Positions 26,766 to 34,949 of a DNA stretch of 64,000 nt are shown piece after piece; within the stretch, counting starts at the first letter, position 1; every line of letters starts with the position of its first letter. This DNA is from Rahnella laticis. Lineage in GTDB: Bacteria; Pseudomonadota; Gammaproteobacteria; Enterobacterales; Enterobacteriaceae. The notes under the pieces are model-generated. The model was not told the DNA's origin and made no database searches. It saw only the letters and a list, made by a program, of their open reading frames with translations. Where the stretch lies: positions 1 to 64,000 of the forward strand of contig NZ_JADOBI010000007.1 of assembly GCF_015644585.1 (NCBI RefSeq). Reading direction: 5' to 3'. A program made the translations under genes and the position numbers.

Positions 26766-28448
26766 ATGAACGCTCCACAAAAAACGGCCGTAGCCCGCGT
26801 TGTTCGTGCGCCGCACGGGACTGAACTGAGCTGCCAGAACTGGCTGATTGAAGCCGCGTACCGCATGATCCAAAACAACCTTGATCCGGATGTCGCAGAG
26901 CGCCCGGAAGACCTGGTGGTTTACGGCGGGATTGGTAAAGCGGCGCGTAACTGGCCCGCGTTTGAAGGCATTCTGGAAAGCCTGCGCCAGCTGCGTGAAG
27001 ACGAAACGCTGCTCGTTCAGTCCGGCAAACCGGTCGGCGTATTCCGTACCCATACCGATGCGCCGCGCGTGCTGATTGCCAACTCCAATATCGTGCCGCA
27101 CTGGGCAAACTGGGAGCATTTCCATGAGCTGGATAAAGCCGGGCTGATGATGTACGGCCAGATGACCGCCGGTTCGTGGATTTACATCGGCGCGCAGGGC
27201 ATTGTTCAGGGCACTTACGAAACGTTCGCCGAAGCGGGGCGTCAGCACTACAACAGCGACCTGCGCGGCAAGTGGATTTTAACCGCCGGTCTGGGCGGTA
27301 TGGGCGGCGCACAACCGTTGGCGGGCGTTCTGACCGGGGCGTGCGTGCTGGCGATTGAATGCCAGGAATCGCGTATCGATTTCCGTCTGCGTACCCGTTA
27401 TGTCGATTACAAGGCGCACAGCATTGATGAAGCGCTGGCGATGATTGAAAAAGCCTGTGCGGAGAAAAAAGCCATTTCCGTCGGCCTGCTGGGCAACGCC
27501 GCGGAGCTGATGCCGCAGCTGGTGGCACGTGCGAAAGAAGGCGGTTTGCGCCCGGATATCGTCACCGATCAGACCTCGGCGCATGACCCGCTGAACGGTT
27601 ATCTGCCGGAAGGCTGGAGCCTGGAAAAATGGCAGGAAGCGCGTAAATCGGATCCGCAATCTGTAGTGAAGGCCGCAAAAGCCTCGATGGCAAAACACGT
27701 TCAGGCGATGCTGGATTTCCACGCAATGGGCATTCCGACCGTTGATTACGGCAACAACATCCGTCAGGTGGCGAAAGACGAAGGCGTAACCAATGCTTTT
27801 GATTTCCCGGGCTTTGTCCCTGCATATATCCGTCCGCTGTTCTGCGAGGGCAAAGGCCCGTTCCGCTGGGTGGCGCTTTCCGGTGACCCGGAAGATATCT
27901 ATAAAACGGACGCCAAACTCAGGGAGCTGTTCCCGGATAATGCCAACCTGATCAACTGGCTGGATATGGCGCGCGAGCGCATCGCCTTCCAGGGTTTACC
28001 GGCGCGTATCTGCTGGCTCGGTCTGGGCGAGCGTCATATTGCCGGTCTGGCGTTCAATGAAATGGTGCGCAACGGTGAGCTGAAAGCGCCTGTTGTCATT
28101 GGCCGTGACCATCTGGATACCGGTTCAGTGGCCTCGCCAAACCGTGAAACCGAAGCCATGAAAGACGGCTCCGATGCGGTTTCCGACTGGCCGCTGCTCA
28201 ATGCGTTACTCAACACCGCGGGCGGCGCGACCTGGGTCAGCCTGCACCACGGCGGCGGCGTCGGCATGGGCTTCTCACAACATGCGGGTATGGTCATTGT
28301 GGCGGACGGCACTAAAGAAGCCGATGCACGCCTTTCGCGCGTTCTGTGGAATGACCCGGCAACCGGCGTGATGCGTCATGCTGATGCCGGTTATGAGCAG
28401 GCCAAAGCCTGCGCGGAACGCAATGACCTGAACCTGCCGATGTTATGA
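26766..28448 (+). CDS. hutU: Urocanate hydratase HutU
   Basis: HutU hydrates urocanate to imidazolone propionate using tightly bound NAD. The 560-residue protein is standard size. It shows [20 protein letters not shown] (near residue 128), the glycine-rich nucleotide-binding stretch [16 protein letters not shown] (near 172), [15 protein letters not shown] (near 360) and [15 protein letters not shown] (near 495). It is the last hut gene of this unit, and a clear terminator follows at 28502. An AGAGAAGGA ribosome site precedes the ATG. Confidence 0.98.
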   Translation: MNAPQKTAVARVVRAPHGTELSCQNWLIEAAYRMIQNNLDPDVAERPEDLVVYGGIGKAARNWPAFEGILESLRQLREDETLLVQSGKPVGVFRTHTDAPRVLIANSNIVPHWANWEHFHELDKAGLMMYGQMTAGSWIYIGAQGIVQGTYETFAEAGRQHYNSDLRGKWILTAGLGGMGGAQPLAGVLTGACVLAIECQESRIDFRLRTRYVDYKAHSIDEALAMIEKACAEKKAISVGLLGNAAELMPQLVARAKEGGLRPDIVTDQTSAHDPLNGYLPEGWSLEKWQEARKSDPQSVVKAAKASMAKHVQAMLDFHAMGIPTVDYGNNIRQVAKDEGVTNAFDFPGFVPAYIRPLFCEGKGPFRWVALSGDPEDIYKTDAKLRELFPDNANLINWLDMARERIAFQGLPARICWLGLGERHIAGLAFNEMVRNGELKAPVVIGRDHLDTGSVASPNRETEAMKDGSDAVSDWPLLNALLNTAGGATWVSLHHGGGVGMGFSQHAGMVIVADGTKEADARLSRVLWNDPATGVMRHADAGYEQAKACAERNDLNLPML

Positions 28449-28501
28449 AAACCGTTTGGGTGAGTCATTAATACAACGGCAATTAAACTGAACAAAATCA
28501 G

Positions 28502-28535
28502 CGGGCAGTGGCGCAGGTCGCTGCCCGTTTTGTTT
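28502..28535 (+). terminator. Rho-independent terminator after hutU
   Basis: CGGGCAG (28502-28508) pairs with CTGCCCG (28521-28527), followed immediately by TTTTGTTT. This separates the HutC-controlled hutHU unit from the next three genes, which must use read-through or their own promoter. Confidence 0.75.
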
Positions 28536-28629
28536 CTAAAATAATCTGAAAATGCGTTAAAAAGTGGCGTAAAACCGCGCGGACTTCCGGCATACTCGGG
28601 AACAGAATCTTCACAGCACGAGGTAAAAG

Positions 28630-29784
28630 ATGGCTTCAGATCCGACAGCTTTTGATGCAGCAAAAGAGTGCCTGAAAAATCTGGCAAGGCCCGCATCACG
28701 GGCGCTGGGCGTGTATAACGCCGGGCTTTCAGCCGACGCTGTACAGCAAAAATATGGCGCAGCCCGTATCGCCAAACTGGCGAGCAATGAAAACCCGCTG
28801 GGGGCCAGCCCGAAAGTCATCGCAGCACTTGAAGCCGATGCCCGTTTCAGCGCGATTTATTCTGATGCCTCGAGTGCGGCATTGCGTGCGGCGCTGGCGG
28901 AAGAAACCGGTGTCAGCGCGGAAAACATTGTGGCCGGCAACGGTTCTGAAGACATTTTACACATGCTGGCGCTGGCCTTTCTGAACCCCGGCGACCGCGT
29001 CGTCACACTGATCCCGTCTTTTGGTTTGCATGAAATTTTCCCGCGCATGATGGGGGCAGACGTCACGCTGGTGGGCGTCAGCGCACAGCAGCAGTTCGAT
29101 ATTGAGGCCTGGGAACAGGCGCTTTCCACACCTGCAAAAATGGTGATTTTCAGCAATCCGTCGAACCCCGTGGGCTGCATGCTGGGGCGCAAAGGATTCG
29201 CCCGAATTATCGATGCCGCCCCGCAGGATTGCATTCTGGTGATTGACGAAGCTTATTTCGAATATTGCGAAGACGAGCCGGATTACCCTGACAGCCTGCG
29301 CGTTCTGGCTGCGCAGCCGCGTCCGTGGATTGTGTTGCGTACCTTCTCCAAAGCTTACGGGCTGGCCGGTTTGCGCATTGGCTATGGTTTAGCCAGTCAT
29401 CCTGAACTGGTGAATCTGCTCGACCGTGTCCGGACACCGTTTAACATTAACCGCTCGGCGCAAACTGCCGCCGTTGCGGCTTTGCAGGACAAACAGCACG
29501 TGCGTGACAGCATTGCGCTGGTCACCGCGCAGCGAGAAAAAATGGCTGCAGAGCTGACGGCTCTGGGCTTTACCGTTGCCCCGTCGCACGCCAATTTCCT
29601 GTTCTTTGACTGCGGTCAGCCGAGCGCGGAACTGGCACAACGATTGCTTACTTATGGCGTCATTATTAAGCCGTGGCGCGAAACCGGTTATGAAAACTGG
29701 ATCCGCGTTTCAGTCGGCAACGAGCAGGATAACCGGCAGTTTATGGAAAGCCTGAAACACATTCTGGCGGAGGAAGCCGCGTGA
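28630..29784 (+). CDS. HisC-like class I/II aminotransferase
   Basis: This is a PLP aminotransferase close to histidinol-phosphate aminotransferase. The 384-residue protein contains LASNENPLGASPKVIAAL (substrate-site loop), FSNPSNPVG, VIDEAYFEYCED and the PLP lysine in TFSKAYGLAGLRIGYG (near residue 243). Its place next to hut genes, outside a his operon, and its pairing with an FMN hydroxyacid dehydrogenase argue for a catabolic role. One possibility is interconversion of imidazolepyruvate and histidine. That role is inference; another aromatic 2-oxo acid is possible. GAGG precedes the ATG, and the stop overlaps the next gene. No HutC box is seen in its 181 bp upstream region. Confidence 0.85.
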   Translation: MASDPTAFDAAKECLKNLARPASRALGVYNAGLSADAVQQKYGAARIAKLASNENPLGASPKVIAALEADARFSAIYSDASSAALRAALAEETGVSAENIVAGNGSEDILHMLALAFLNPGDRVVTLIPSFGLHEIFPRMMGADVTLVGVSAQQQFDIEAWEQALSTPAKMVIFSNPSNPVGCMLGRKGFARIIDAAPQDCILVIDEAYFEYCEDEPDYPDSLRVLAAQPRPWIVLRTFSKAYGLAGLRIGYGLASHPELVNLLDRVRTPFNINRSAQTAAVAALQDKQHVRDSIALVTAQREKMAAELTALGFTVAPSHANFLFFDCGQPSAELAQRLLTYGVIIKPWRETGYENWIRVSVGNEQDNRQFMESLKHILAEEAA

Positions 29785-30929
29785 AGCGTGCTGCGTTAAA
29801 CATTGAAGAATTGCGCCGTCAGGCCCGGTGCGCGTTGCCGCGTTTCGCTTTCAGCTATGTGGAAGGCGGGGCGGATGATGAAAAAACGCTGAAAGATAAC
29901 CGTGAGGTTTTTGCCCGCTGGCGCTTTATTCCGCCGGTGCTGACGGATTCCAGCCAGCGCGATTTATCTGTCACGCTCTGCGGGCAGACGCTCTCTGCGC
30001 CGCTGCTGATTGCACCGACCGGTTACAACGGCATGCTGCGTTTTGGCGCAGACGCCATGCTGGCGCGCACGGCTAAACGCGCCGGTATCGGATACATCCA
30101 GAGCACGGTGTCCACGGCGTCGATTGAAGAAATCGCGGCTGAAAACCTGCCGCAGCACTGGTTTCAGCTGTACGTATTAAAAGATCGCGCGGTGACAACC
30201 GGTCTGCTGGAGCGGGCGAAAGCTGCCGGATGCACCACGCTGGTGGTGTCAGTCGATGCCGTCCATTTCGGTAATCGCGAAAAAGACAAACGCAACTACC
30301 GGCGGCCAATGAAGCTTTCGTTGTCGAGCCTGGTGGATGTTGCGCTGCATCCCGGCTGGGTGTGGCGGACGCTGAAACCGGCGGGTATGCCCGGTTTTGG
30401 CAATTTAAAACCTTACGTGCCTGCAGATAAACAGCGTGGCGCGGGTGGGGCGAGTTATTTCTCGGAGCAGATGGATACCCGCCTGAACTGGGAAACTCTT
30501 GCCTGGATCCGCAGCCAGTGGAAGGGCGCGCTGCTGATTAAAGGCATTCTGGCACCGGCCGATGCGCAACGGGCGCTGGACGCGGGCGCCGACGGCATTG
30601 TGCTGTCCAACCACGGCGGCCGACAGCTCGATGGTTCGGTCAGTGCGATGGAAGTCCTGCCGGAAATTCGCCAACTGTGCGGCGCGGATGCCACTATTCT
30701 TATCGACAGCGGTTTTCGTCGCGGTACCGACGTGGTGAAAGCGCTGGCGCTGGGCGCGAATGCCGTATTGCTTGGCCGCCCGATGCTCTACGGCGTGGCG
30801 GCGGCGGGCGAAGCGGGCGCACAACGTGCGCTGGAGATTATCTTGCAGGAAGTAGACCGCACGCTGGCGCAGCTTGGTTGTACGTCGGTGAAACAGCTGG
30901 GGCCGCATTTGCTGCGCCCTCAGCGTTAA
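29781..30929 (+). CDS. FMN-dependent alpha-hydroxyacid dehydrogenase/oxidase
   Basis: This TIM-barrel flavoenzyme oxidises L-2-hydroxy acids to 2-oxo acids (lactate dehydrogenase LldD / glycolate oxidase family). The 382-residue protein has SYVEGGADDEKTL (near residue 26), LIAPTGYNGMLRFGAD (FMN site), WFQLYVLKDR, VVSVDAVHFGNREKDKRN and LSNHGGRQLDGS (catalytic histidine and substrate arginine, near 276). It starts with GTG at 29781 and overlaps the aminotransferase by four bases. A hydroxyacid dehydrogenase coupled to a HisC-like enzyme next to hut suggests conversion of imidazole-lactate to histidine; this is inferred. Confidence 0.9.
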   Translation: MKRAALNIEELRRQARCALPRFAFSYVEGGADDEKTLKDNREVFARWRFIPPVLTDSSQRDLSVTLCGQTLSAPLLIAPTGYNGMLRFGADAMLARTAKRAGIGYIQSTVSTASIEEIAAENLPQHWFQLYVLKDRAVTTGLLERAKAAGCTTLVVSVDAVHFGNREKDKRNYRRPMKLSLSSLVDVALHPGWVWRTLKPAGMPGFGNLKPYVPADKQRGAGGASYFSEQMDTRLNWETLAWIRSQWKGALLIKGILAPADAQRALDAGADGIVLSNHGGRQLDGSVSAMEVLPEIRQLCGADATILIDSGFRRGTDVVKALALGANAVLLGRPMLYGVAAAGEAGAQRALEIILQEVDRTLAQLGCTSVKQLGPHLLRPQR

Positions 30930-31010
30930 TGCGCACAAAGTAAAAACAGTCAACATCCTCAGAATTTTTAACCTGAATCAGTCAGACACAAGCATCACGG
31001 AGAAGCAGTT

Positions 31011-32096
31011 ATGCAGGCACAGAACATTATCTTTCCGGCGCAAATTCTGCGCGGCCCCGGCGTTATTTCTCAGCTTGGCGATATTTGTGCGTTGCTGGGA
31101 AAACGCGCGCTGGTGATTGGCGGGCATCAGGCCCTGATGGCGGTGGGCGATAAAATTCGTCATCAGCTTGAAGGCTGTGCGGTGGAACTGGTGGGCAGCG
31201 AATGGTTTGGCGGTGAAAGCAGCGAAAGCAATATCACGCGTCTGGCGAAAGTCGTGAAAGACAAAAAGGCTGACATCGTGATTGGCGTGGGCGGCGGGAA
31301 ATCTCTCGATACCTGCAAGGCCGTTGGCGTGGAAACCAACGTGCCGGTGGTGACCATTCCCACCATCGCTGCGACCTGCGCTGCCGTGACGCCGCTGACT
31401 ATCCGTTATCACGATGACGGGCATTTCCGTGATTTATTCCCGCTGCCGCAGGCCCCGGCGGCGGTCATTATCGACAGTGATATTCTGGCTGCCGCGCCGT
31501 TGCGGTGGCTGGCTGCCGGGCTGGGCGATACGCTGGCAAAATGGTACGAATTCCGCGCCATCAGCAGTCATCACGGCCAGTTAAGCGGCGTGGCGCGATC
31601 TTCGAGCGCCAACAGCCGGATTTGTTATGACCTGATCGAATCCTGTGGCCCGGCTGCCTGCGACGCGGTGCGCGCCGGTAAACCGAACGCCGAACTGGAT
31701 CAGGTGCTGGACGCCATTTTCATGTTTGCCGGTCTGACCTCGCTGATGAGCAGTGGGGCCCATGCCGCCGCATCCCACGCGATATATGAAGGATTTACCG
31801 TTTGCGATAAAACGCGTGAATTCGGCCACGGTTTGCTGGTCGGTTTCGGTAATCTCTGCCTGCTGGCGCTGGAAAACCGCAGCGACGAAGAGCTGATGGA
31901 AGCCATCAGACTCGCCCACGCCTGCGCCGTGCCGCTCCGTCTGAGTGAAATCGCCGAACTGAACGCCGAAGAACTCGACAGCATCGTGAAGGCCTCGCTG
32001 CACGCACCGGATATGGAGAATATGCCGGGGCATGTGACGGCCGGGGGATTGTATGAGGCGATTTCACGGGTAGAGGCAATGGCGGATCTGATTTGA
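31011..32096 (+). CDS. Iron-containing alcohol dehydrogenase, glycerol dehydrogenase-like
   Basis: This is an NAD-dependent, metal-dependent dehydrogenase of the GldA/dehydroquinate-synthase-like fold. The 361-residue protein has the NAD-binding glycine motif IGVGGGKSLDTCKAVG (near residue 88) and TIPTIAATCAAVTPLT. Likely metal-binding histidines lie in SSGAHAAASHAIYEGF (near 250) and REFGHGLLVGFG (near 270). It follows the FMN enzyme by 81 bases on the same strand and ends just before R4. It may reduce or oxidise an alcohol related to the same substrates, but the sequence does not identify the substrate. True GldA carries closely similar motifs, so a plain glycerol dehydrogenase remains possible. 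Confidence 0.85.
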   Translation: MQAQNIIFPAQILRGPGVISQLGDICALLGKRALVIGGHQALMAVGDKIRHQLEGCAVELVGSEWFGGESSESNITRLAKVVKDKKADIVIGVGGGKSLDTCKAVGVETNVPVVTIPTIAATCAAVTPLTIRYHDDGHFRDLFPLPQAPAAVIIDSDILAAAPLRWLAAGLGDTLAKWYEFRAISSHHGQLSGVARSSSANSRICYDLIESCGPAACDAVRAGKPNAELDQVLDAIFMFAGLTSLMSSGAHAAASHAIYEGFTVCDKTREFGHGLLVGFGNLCLLALENRSDEELMEAIRLAHACAVPLRLSEIAELNAEELDSIVKASLHAPDMENMPGHVTAGGLYEAISRVEAMADLI

Positions 32097-32870
32097 TCTT
32101 TTTGGCTTGCAAGTTTGGGGTAGCGACCTGAACGGGTTTTAAATTCAAAATCAAGACCTTGGGCTCGCCGCCCAAACTGGCCCAAAGGGCGCGTTAACGC
32201 GCGCGCCCTCTGGACACCCGCGCTTTTTAACTGCGCGCTGCCGCTCGCTGGATACGTTTCAGCAACTCCGGCTAGTGCCGCAAACGCCGCCGCTGCGCGG
32301 TTCTCTCGCCTCGGCTTCGAACCTGCTCGAAAAAAGACTCTCGCTGTTTCTCACCACTCACTCGACGTCGTTTTGAAAGCGGCCAGGGGCTATGTAATTC
32401 GGAAGATACATGCAGGCTGGATTTTGATTTGCTCCTTCCCCTTGGCAAGGGGAAGGACGGGATGGGGTTCGAAATGGCAACTTTAAAGGTGGGTTGTTTG
32501 CAAAACCCCCTCCCGACCTCCCCCTTCGCAGGGGGAGGAGCAGACCAGCAACTCGCAAAAGCTTGCAGATTTACTTTGCCTCCAGCCGCTTTCAGAAAGC
32601 TTGCCGAACGAAGGGTTTTGAGACCTGTGGCTCGAAACCGAGAAAGGGAACCGCGCAGCGGCAAGTTTTCGCGGCAATAGCGGTGGTAACTGAAACATAG
32701 CCAGCCAGCGATAGCGCGCAGTTAACGAGCCCGGGATTTTCAAGGGGTGCGGCGATAGGCGCCCCATGAAGCCGGTTTGGGTGGCAACCCAAGGTCTTGA
32801 CCTGAGCGAGCAGCGACATTGATAAACCGAAATTTTCTCGATCATTTGTCAGCGCAAAAGCTGCAAGCGT
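32097..32870. repeat. Intergenic mosaic repeat R4 (complete)
   Basis: This region between convergent genes holds a complete element (about 32140-32850). The left end CCTTGGGCTCGCCGCCCAAA leads into a hairpin (32182-32193 with 32202-32213, one internal mismatch). The left module ends GACGTCGTTTTGAAAGCGGC. The linker has an 11 bp hairpin (32433-32443 with 32447-32457, loop GGC) and the CTCCCCCTTCGCAGGGGGAG palindrome. The right module begins GCCGCTTTCAGAAAGCTTGC, contains CTGAAACATAGCCAGC, and ends with a GGGGTGC...GGCGCCCC hairpin and GTTTGGGTGGCAACCCAAGG. It is near-identical to R5 through most of its length. No gene is seen. Confidence 0.88.
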
Positions 32871-33626
32871 TCAGATCCCCGCTAGATACCCCCCATCCAC
32901 ATATAACACCTGTCCGGTGATATACCGCGCGGCCTCGCTGCTTAAAAACACTGCCGCGCCGGTCAGGTCGTCGAGTTCTCCGAAACGTCCGAGCGGGATT
33001 TTCTCCTGCATTTGCTGGCACCAGTCGGCATTTTCGTAAAACTCAGCCGTCAGATCGGTTTTGAAATACCCCGGGCCGATGCCGTTAACGCGAATGTTTT
33101 TTGCGGCCCATTCCGTTGCCAGCGTGCGGGTCAGACCGGCCATGGCGGATTTCGATGCACCGTATGCTGCGGCACCCGGAACGCCGACCTGGCTGGTGAG
33201 CGAGCAGAGGTTGAGGATACTGCCGCCGCCGTTATCGGCCATCAGGCGTGCGGCGGCCTGTGCGCAGAAAAATGCGCCTTTGAGGTTAGTAGTGAGAATG
33301 GTGTCCCAGAGCGCTTCGTCAACGTCCAGTGACGGGCAAAGGTGTTCGGTTCCGGCGTTGTTGACCAGCACATCAGGCGGTGCGGGCAGCGAAGCCAGCG
33401 CGGCGGCGAAGGTGGCGGGTTGCGTGACGTCGAGCACCAGCGGAAAGGCCTCCGCGCCAAGTTGACGGATTTCCCCGCAGACGGCGTTTATCGTGACGTT
33501 GTCACGTCCACTGAGGATCACGCTGGCACCGGCTTTTGCCATGCCGATCGCCAGCGCTTTACCGATGCCGCGTGAGCTGCCGGTGATCAGCACCCGTTTG
33601 CCTTGCAGCGAGAACGGATCAGTCAT
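32871..33626 (-). CDS. SDR-family oxidoreductase
   Basis: This is a classical short-chain dehydrogenase of 251 residues. The cofactor motif is VLITGSSRGIGKAL (near residue 12), with an arginine favouring NADP or relaxed specificity. NNAG, the serine in LNLCSLTSQ and the YxxxK motif YGASK (near 155) complete the active site. I start at ATG 33626, which overlaps the upstream gene by eight bases (ATGACTGA); longer frames have no family similarity. It is the last gene of the HutC-box operon 38.9-32.9 kb. By position it may oxidise or reduce the HisD-like enzyme's substrate or product. The substrate is unknown. Confidence 0.9.
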   Translation of the reverse strand: MTDPFSLQGKRVLITGSSRGIGKALAIGMAKAGASVILSGRDNVTINAVCGEIRQLGAEAFPLVLDVTQPATFAAALASLPAPPDVLVNNAGTEHLCPSLDVDEALWDTILTTNLKGAFFCAQAAARLMADNGGGSILNLCSLTSQVGVPGAAAYGASKSAMAGLTRTLATEWAAKNIRVNGIGPGYFKTDLTAEFYENADWCQQMQEKIPLGRFGELDDLTGAAVFLSSEAARYITGQVLYVDGGYLAGI

Positions 33627-34947
33627 TAGCTTTCTCCGCCGGGCTGATCCCGGCCAGCCACTGGCTGAATTCGTCGAGATCTTCCACCGGCTGGCTGCCC
33701 AGCATGACGGACATCGCCAGACCGAGAGCGGAGCTGGTGGGGGTATGGCCACTGAAACCGCCTGCGCGGAGATCCAGAACCAGCGTCGGGCAGCAGAACA
33801 TGGCAAGGCGGAAAATCCGCTGCCAGTGCGGCGGCAACCAGCCACGGCGGGCGAGTTGTGCCAGTAACGGCTGCCAGTATTCCTCGCCCTTGTCGCGCAG
33901 GAAGGCGGCGCGCAGCGGCGTCAGCTGCCAGTTGTGATCCACAAACAGCGTATCGCCACGGCGCATGACCGTGACTTTGTACAGTTCGCCGCAGCGCGCG
34001 GGTTCATACAGCCACAGCGGATGCGCAAAAATATTGTGGAAGGTGGCTTTGATTTCCGCCAGCAGCGCCGGAATGTTGCGCCCGGCGAACGCGGGGTCGA
34101 AACTCACCAGCTGCGGAATTTCTTCTGACGTGTCGTACCAGACGTTGGCGTTGTGCGCGTCGCCGTGTGCGGTGATGACGCCGTGATCGGCAAGTGCGGC
34201 GGGCGCGAGGCGCGTTCCCGCTTCGGCGAATAATTGCCGCAGGCTGTGTTCATACGCCACGCCGTTGATGACCCAGCGCAGGTTGCTCAGCGTTTGCCAT
34301 TCCAGCTGTTCGTCTTCGAGCTGGAAACTTTTGCCGGCGTAAAAACGCGCGACGCGGCCACCGAAACCGGCGGGGATCTCCGGGTTGTCCGGGGAAACCA
34401 GCCGGTGATGGAACAGCTGGTGAATGGGTTCTGCGGAAACGGCGTCCACCGAACCGGCTTTCAGCGTCGGTAGCGTACAGGTGAGGATATCGCGGTCAGC
34501 GCGGCGCTGGGCTTCTTCGATTTCGGCTTCCTGATCCCACGCCTGCTGCTGTTCGATGTCCCGGCAGACATCCGCCATGCGCCGGTCGTGGCGCAGGGTA
34601 TACATCAGAATCTGCCGCCCCGGTTCGCCGCAGGCATACACTGGCACATCGACCCGAAAGCCGCTTTCACGCAGCAATTCAGCGTTGTAATACTCTTCGA
34701 TGGTTTTATCTTCGCCTTCTTCATTGTGATATTTGAAGAACAGGGCGCGACCATCGTCGAGCGTCACCGTACCGTTGAGGGAATTCAGGCTGTACTGGTC
34801 ACGGTTGATGGTCAGCTGACCGGCCTTCACGCCGGTGACTTCGCCGATCAGCTGGCGGAGCGCATCCGCCGCTTTTTGCCATTCTCCCGCGTGGACTAAC
34901 TGACGCGCCTGCGCGGCCAGCGGTTCACTGCCCGTCAAATTGCTCAT
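33619..34947 (-). CDS. Phosphotransferase (APH/choline-kinase fold) enzyme
   Basis: This is a protein-kinase-fold small-molecule kinase. The 442-residue protein shows a likely ATP-contacting lysine in ALFFKYHNEEGEDKTIEEYY (near residue 73), the Brenner motif HGDAHNANVW (HGDxxxxN, near 262) and the following metal aspartate in LVSFDPAFAG. It is longer than typical APH proteins, with about 120 extra C-terminal residues. It sits between an SDR and a HisD-like gene in a transporter operon, so it probably phosphorylates an imported hydroxylated compound or an intermediate. Antibiotic resistance is unlikely given this context. The substrate cannot be read from the sequence. Confidence 0.8.
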   Translation of the reverse strand: MSNLTGSEPLAAQARQLVHAGEWQKAADALRQLIGEVTGVKAGQLTINRDQYSLNSLNGTVTLDDGRALFFKYHNEEGEDKTIEEYYNAELLRESGFRVDVPVYACGEPGRQILMYTLRHDRRMADVCRDIEQQQAWDQEAEIEEAQRRADRDILTCTLPTLKAGSVDAVSAEPIHQLFHHRLVSPDNPEIPAGFGGRVARFYAGKSFQLEDEQLEWQTLSNLRWVINGVAYEHSLRQLFAEAGTRLAPAALADHGVITAHGDAHNANVWYDTSEEIPQLVSFDPAFAGRNIPALLAEIKATFHNIFAHPLWLYEPARCGELYKVTVMRRGDTLFVDHNWQLTPLRAAFLRDKGEEYWQPLLAQLARRGWLPPHWQRIFRLAMFCCPTLVLDLRAGGFSGHTPTSSALGLAMSVMLGSQPVEDLDEFSQWLAGISPAEKAND

Positions 34948-34949
34948 CG

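Noticed and set aside
28630-29784. The HisC-like gene as the housekeeping histidinol-phosphate aminotransferase
   Set aside because: There is no his operon around it, and it is coupled to catabolic genes; this cannot be fully excluded without the whole genome.
33619-34947. Aminoglycoside resistance gene
   Set aside because: Only the general phosphotransferase fold and HGDxxxxN motif are shared; size and operon context point to metabolism.
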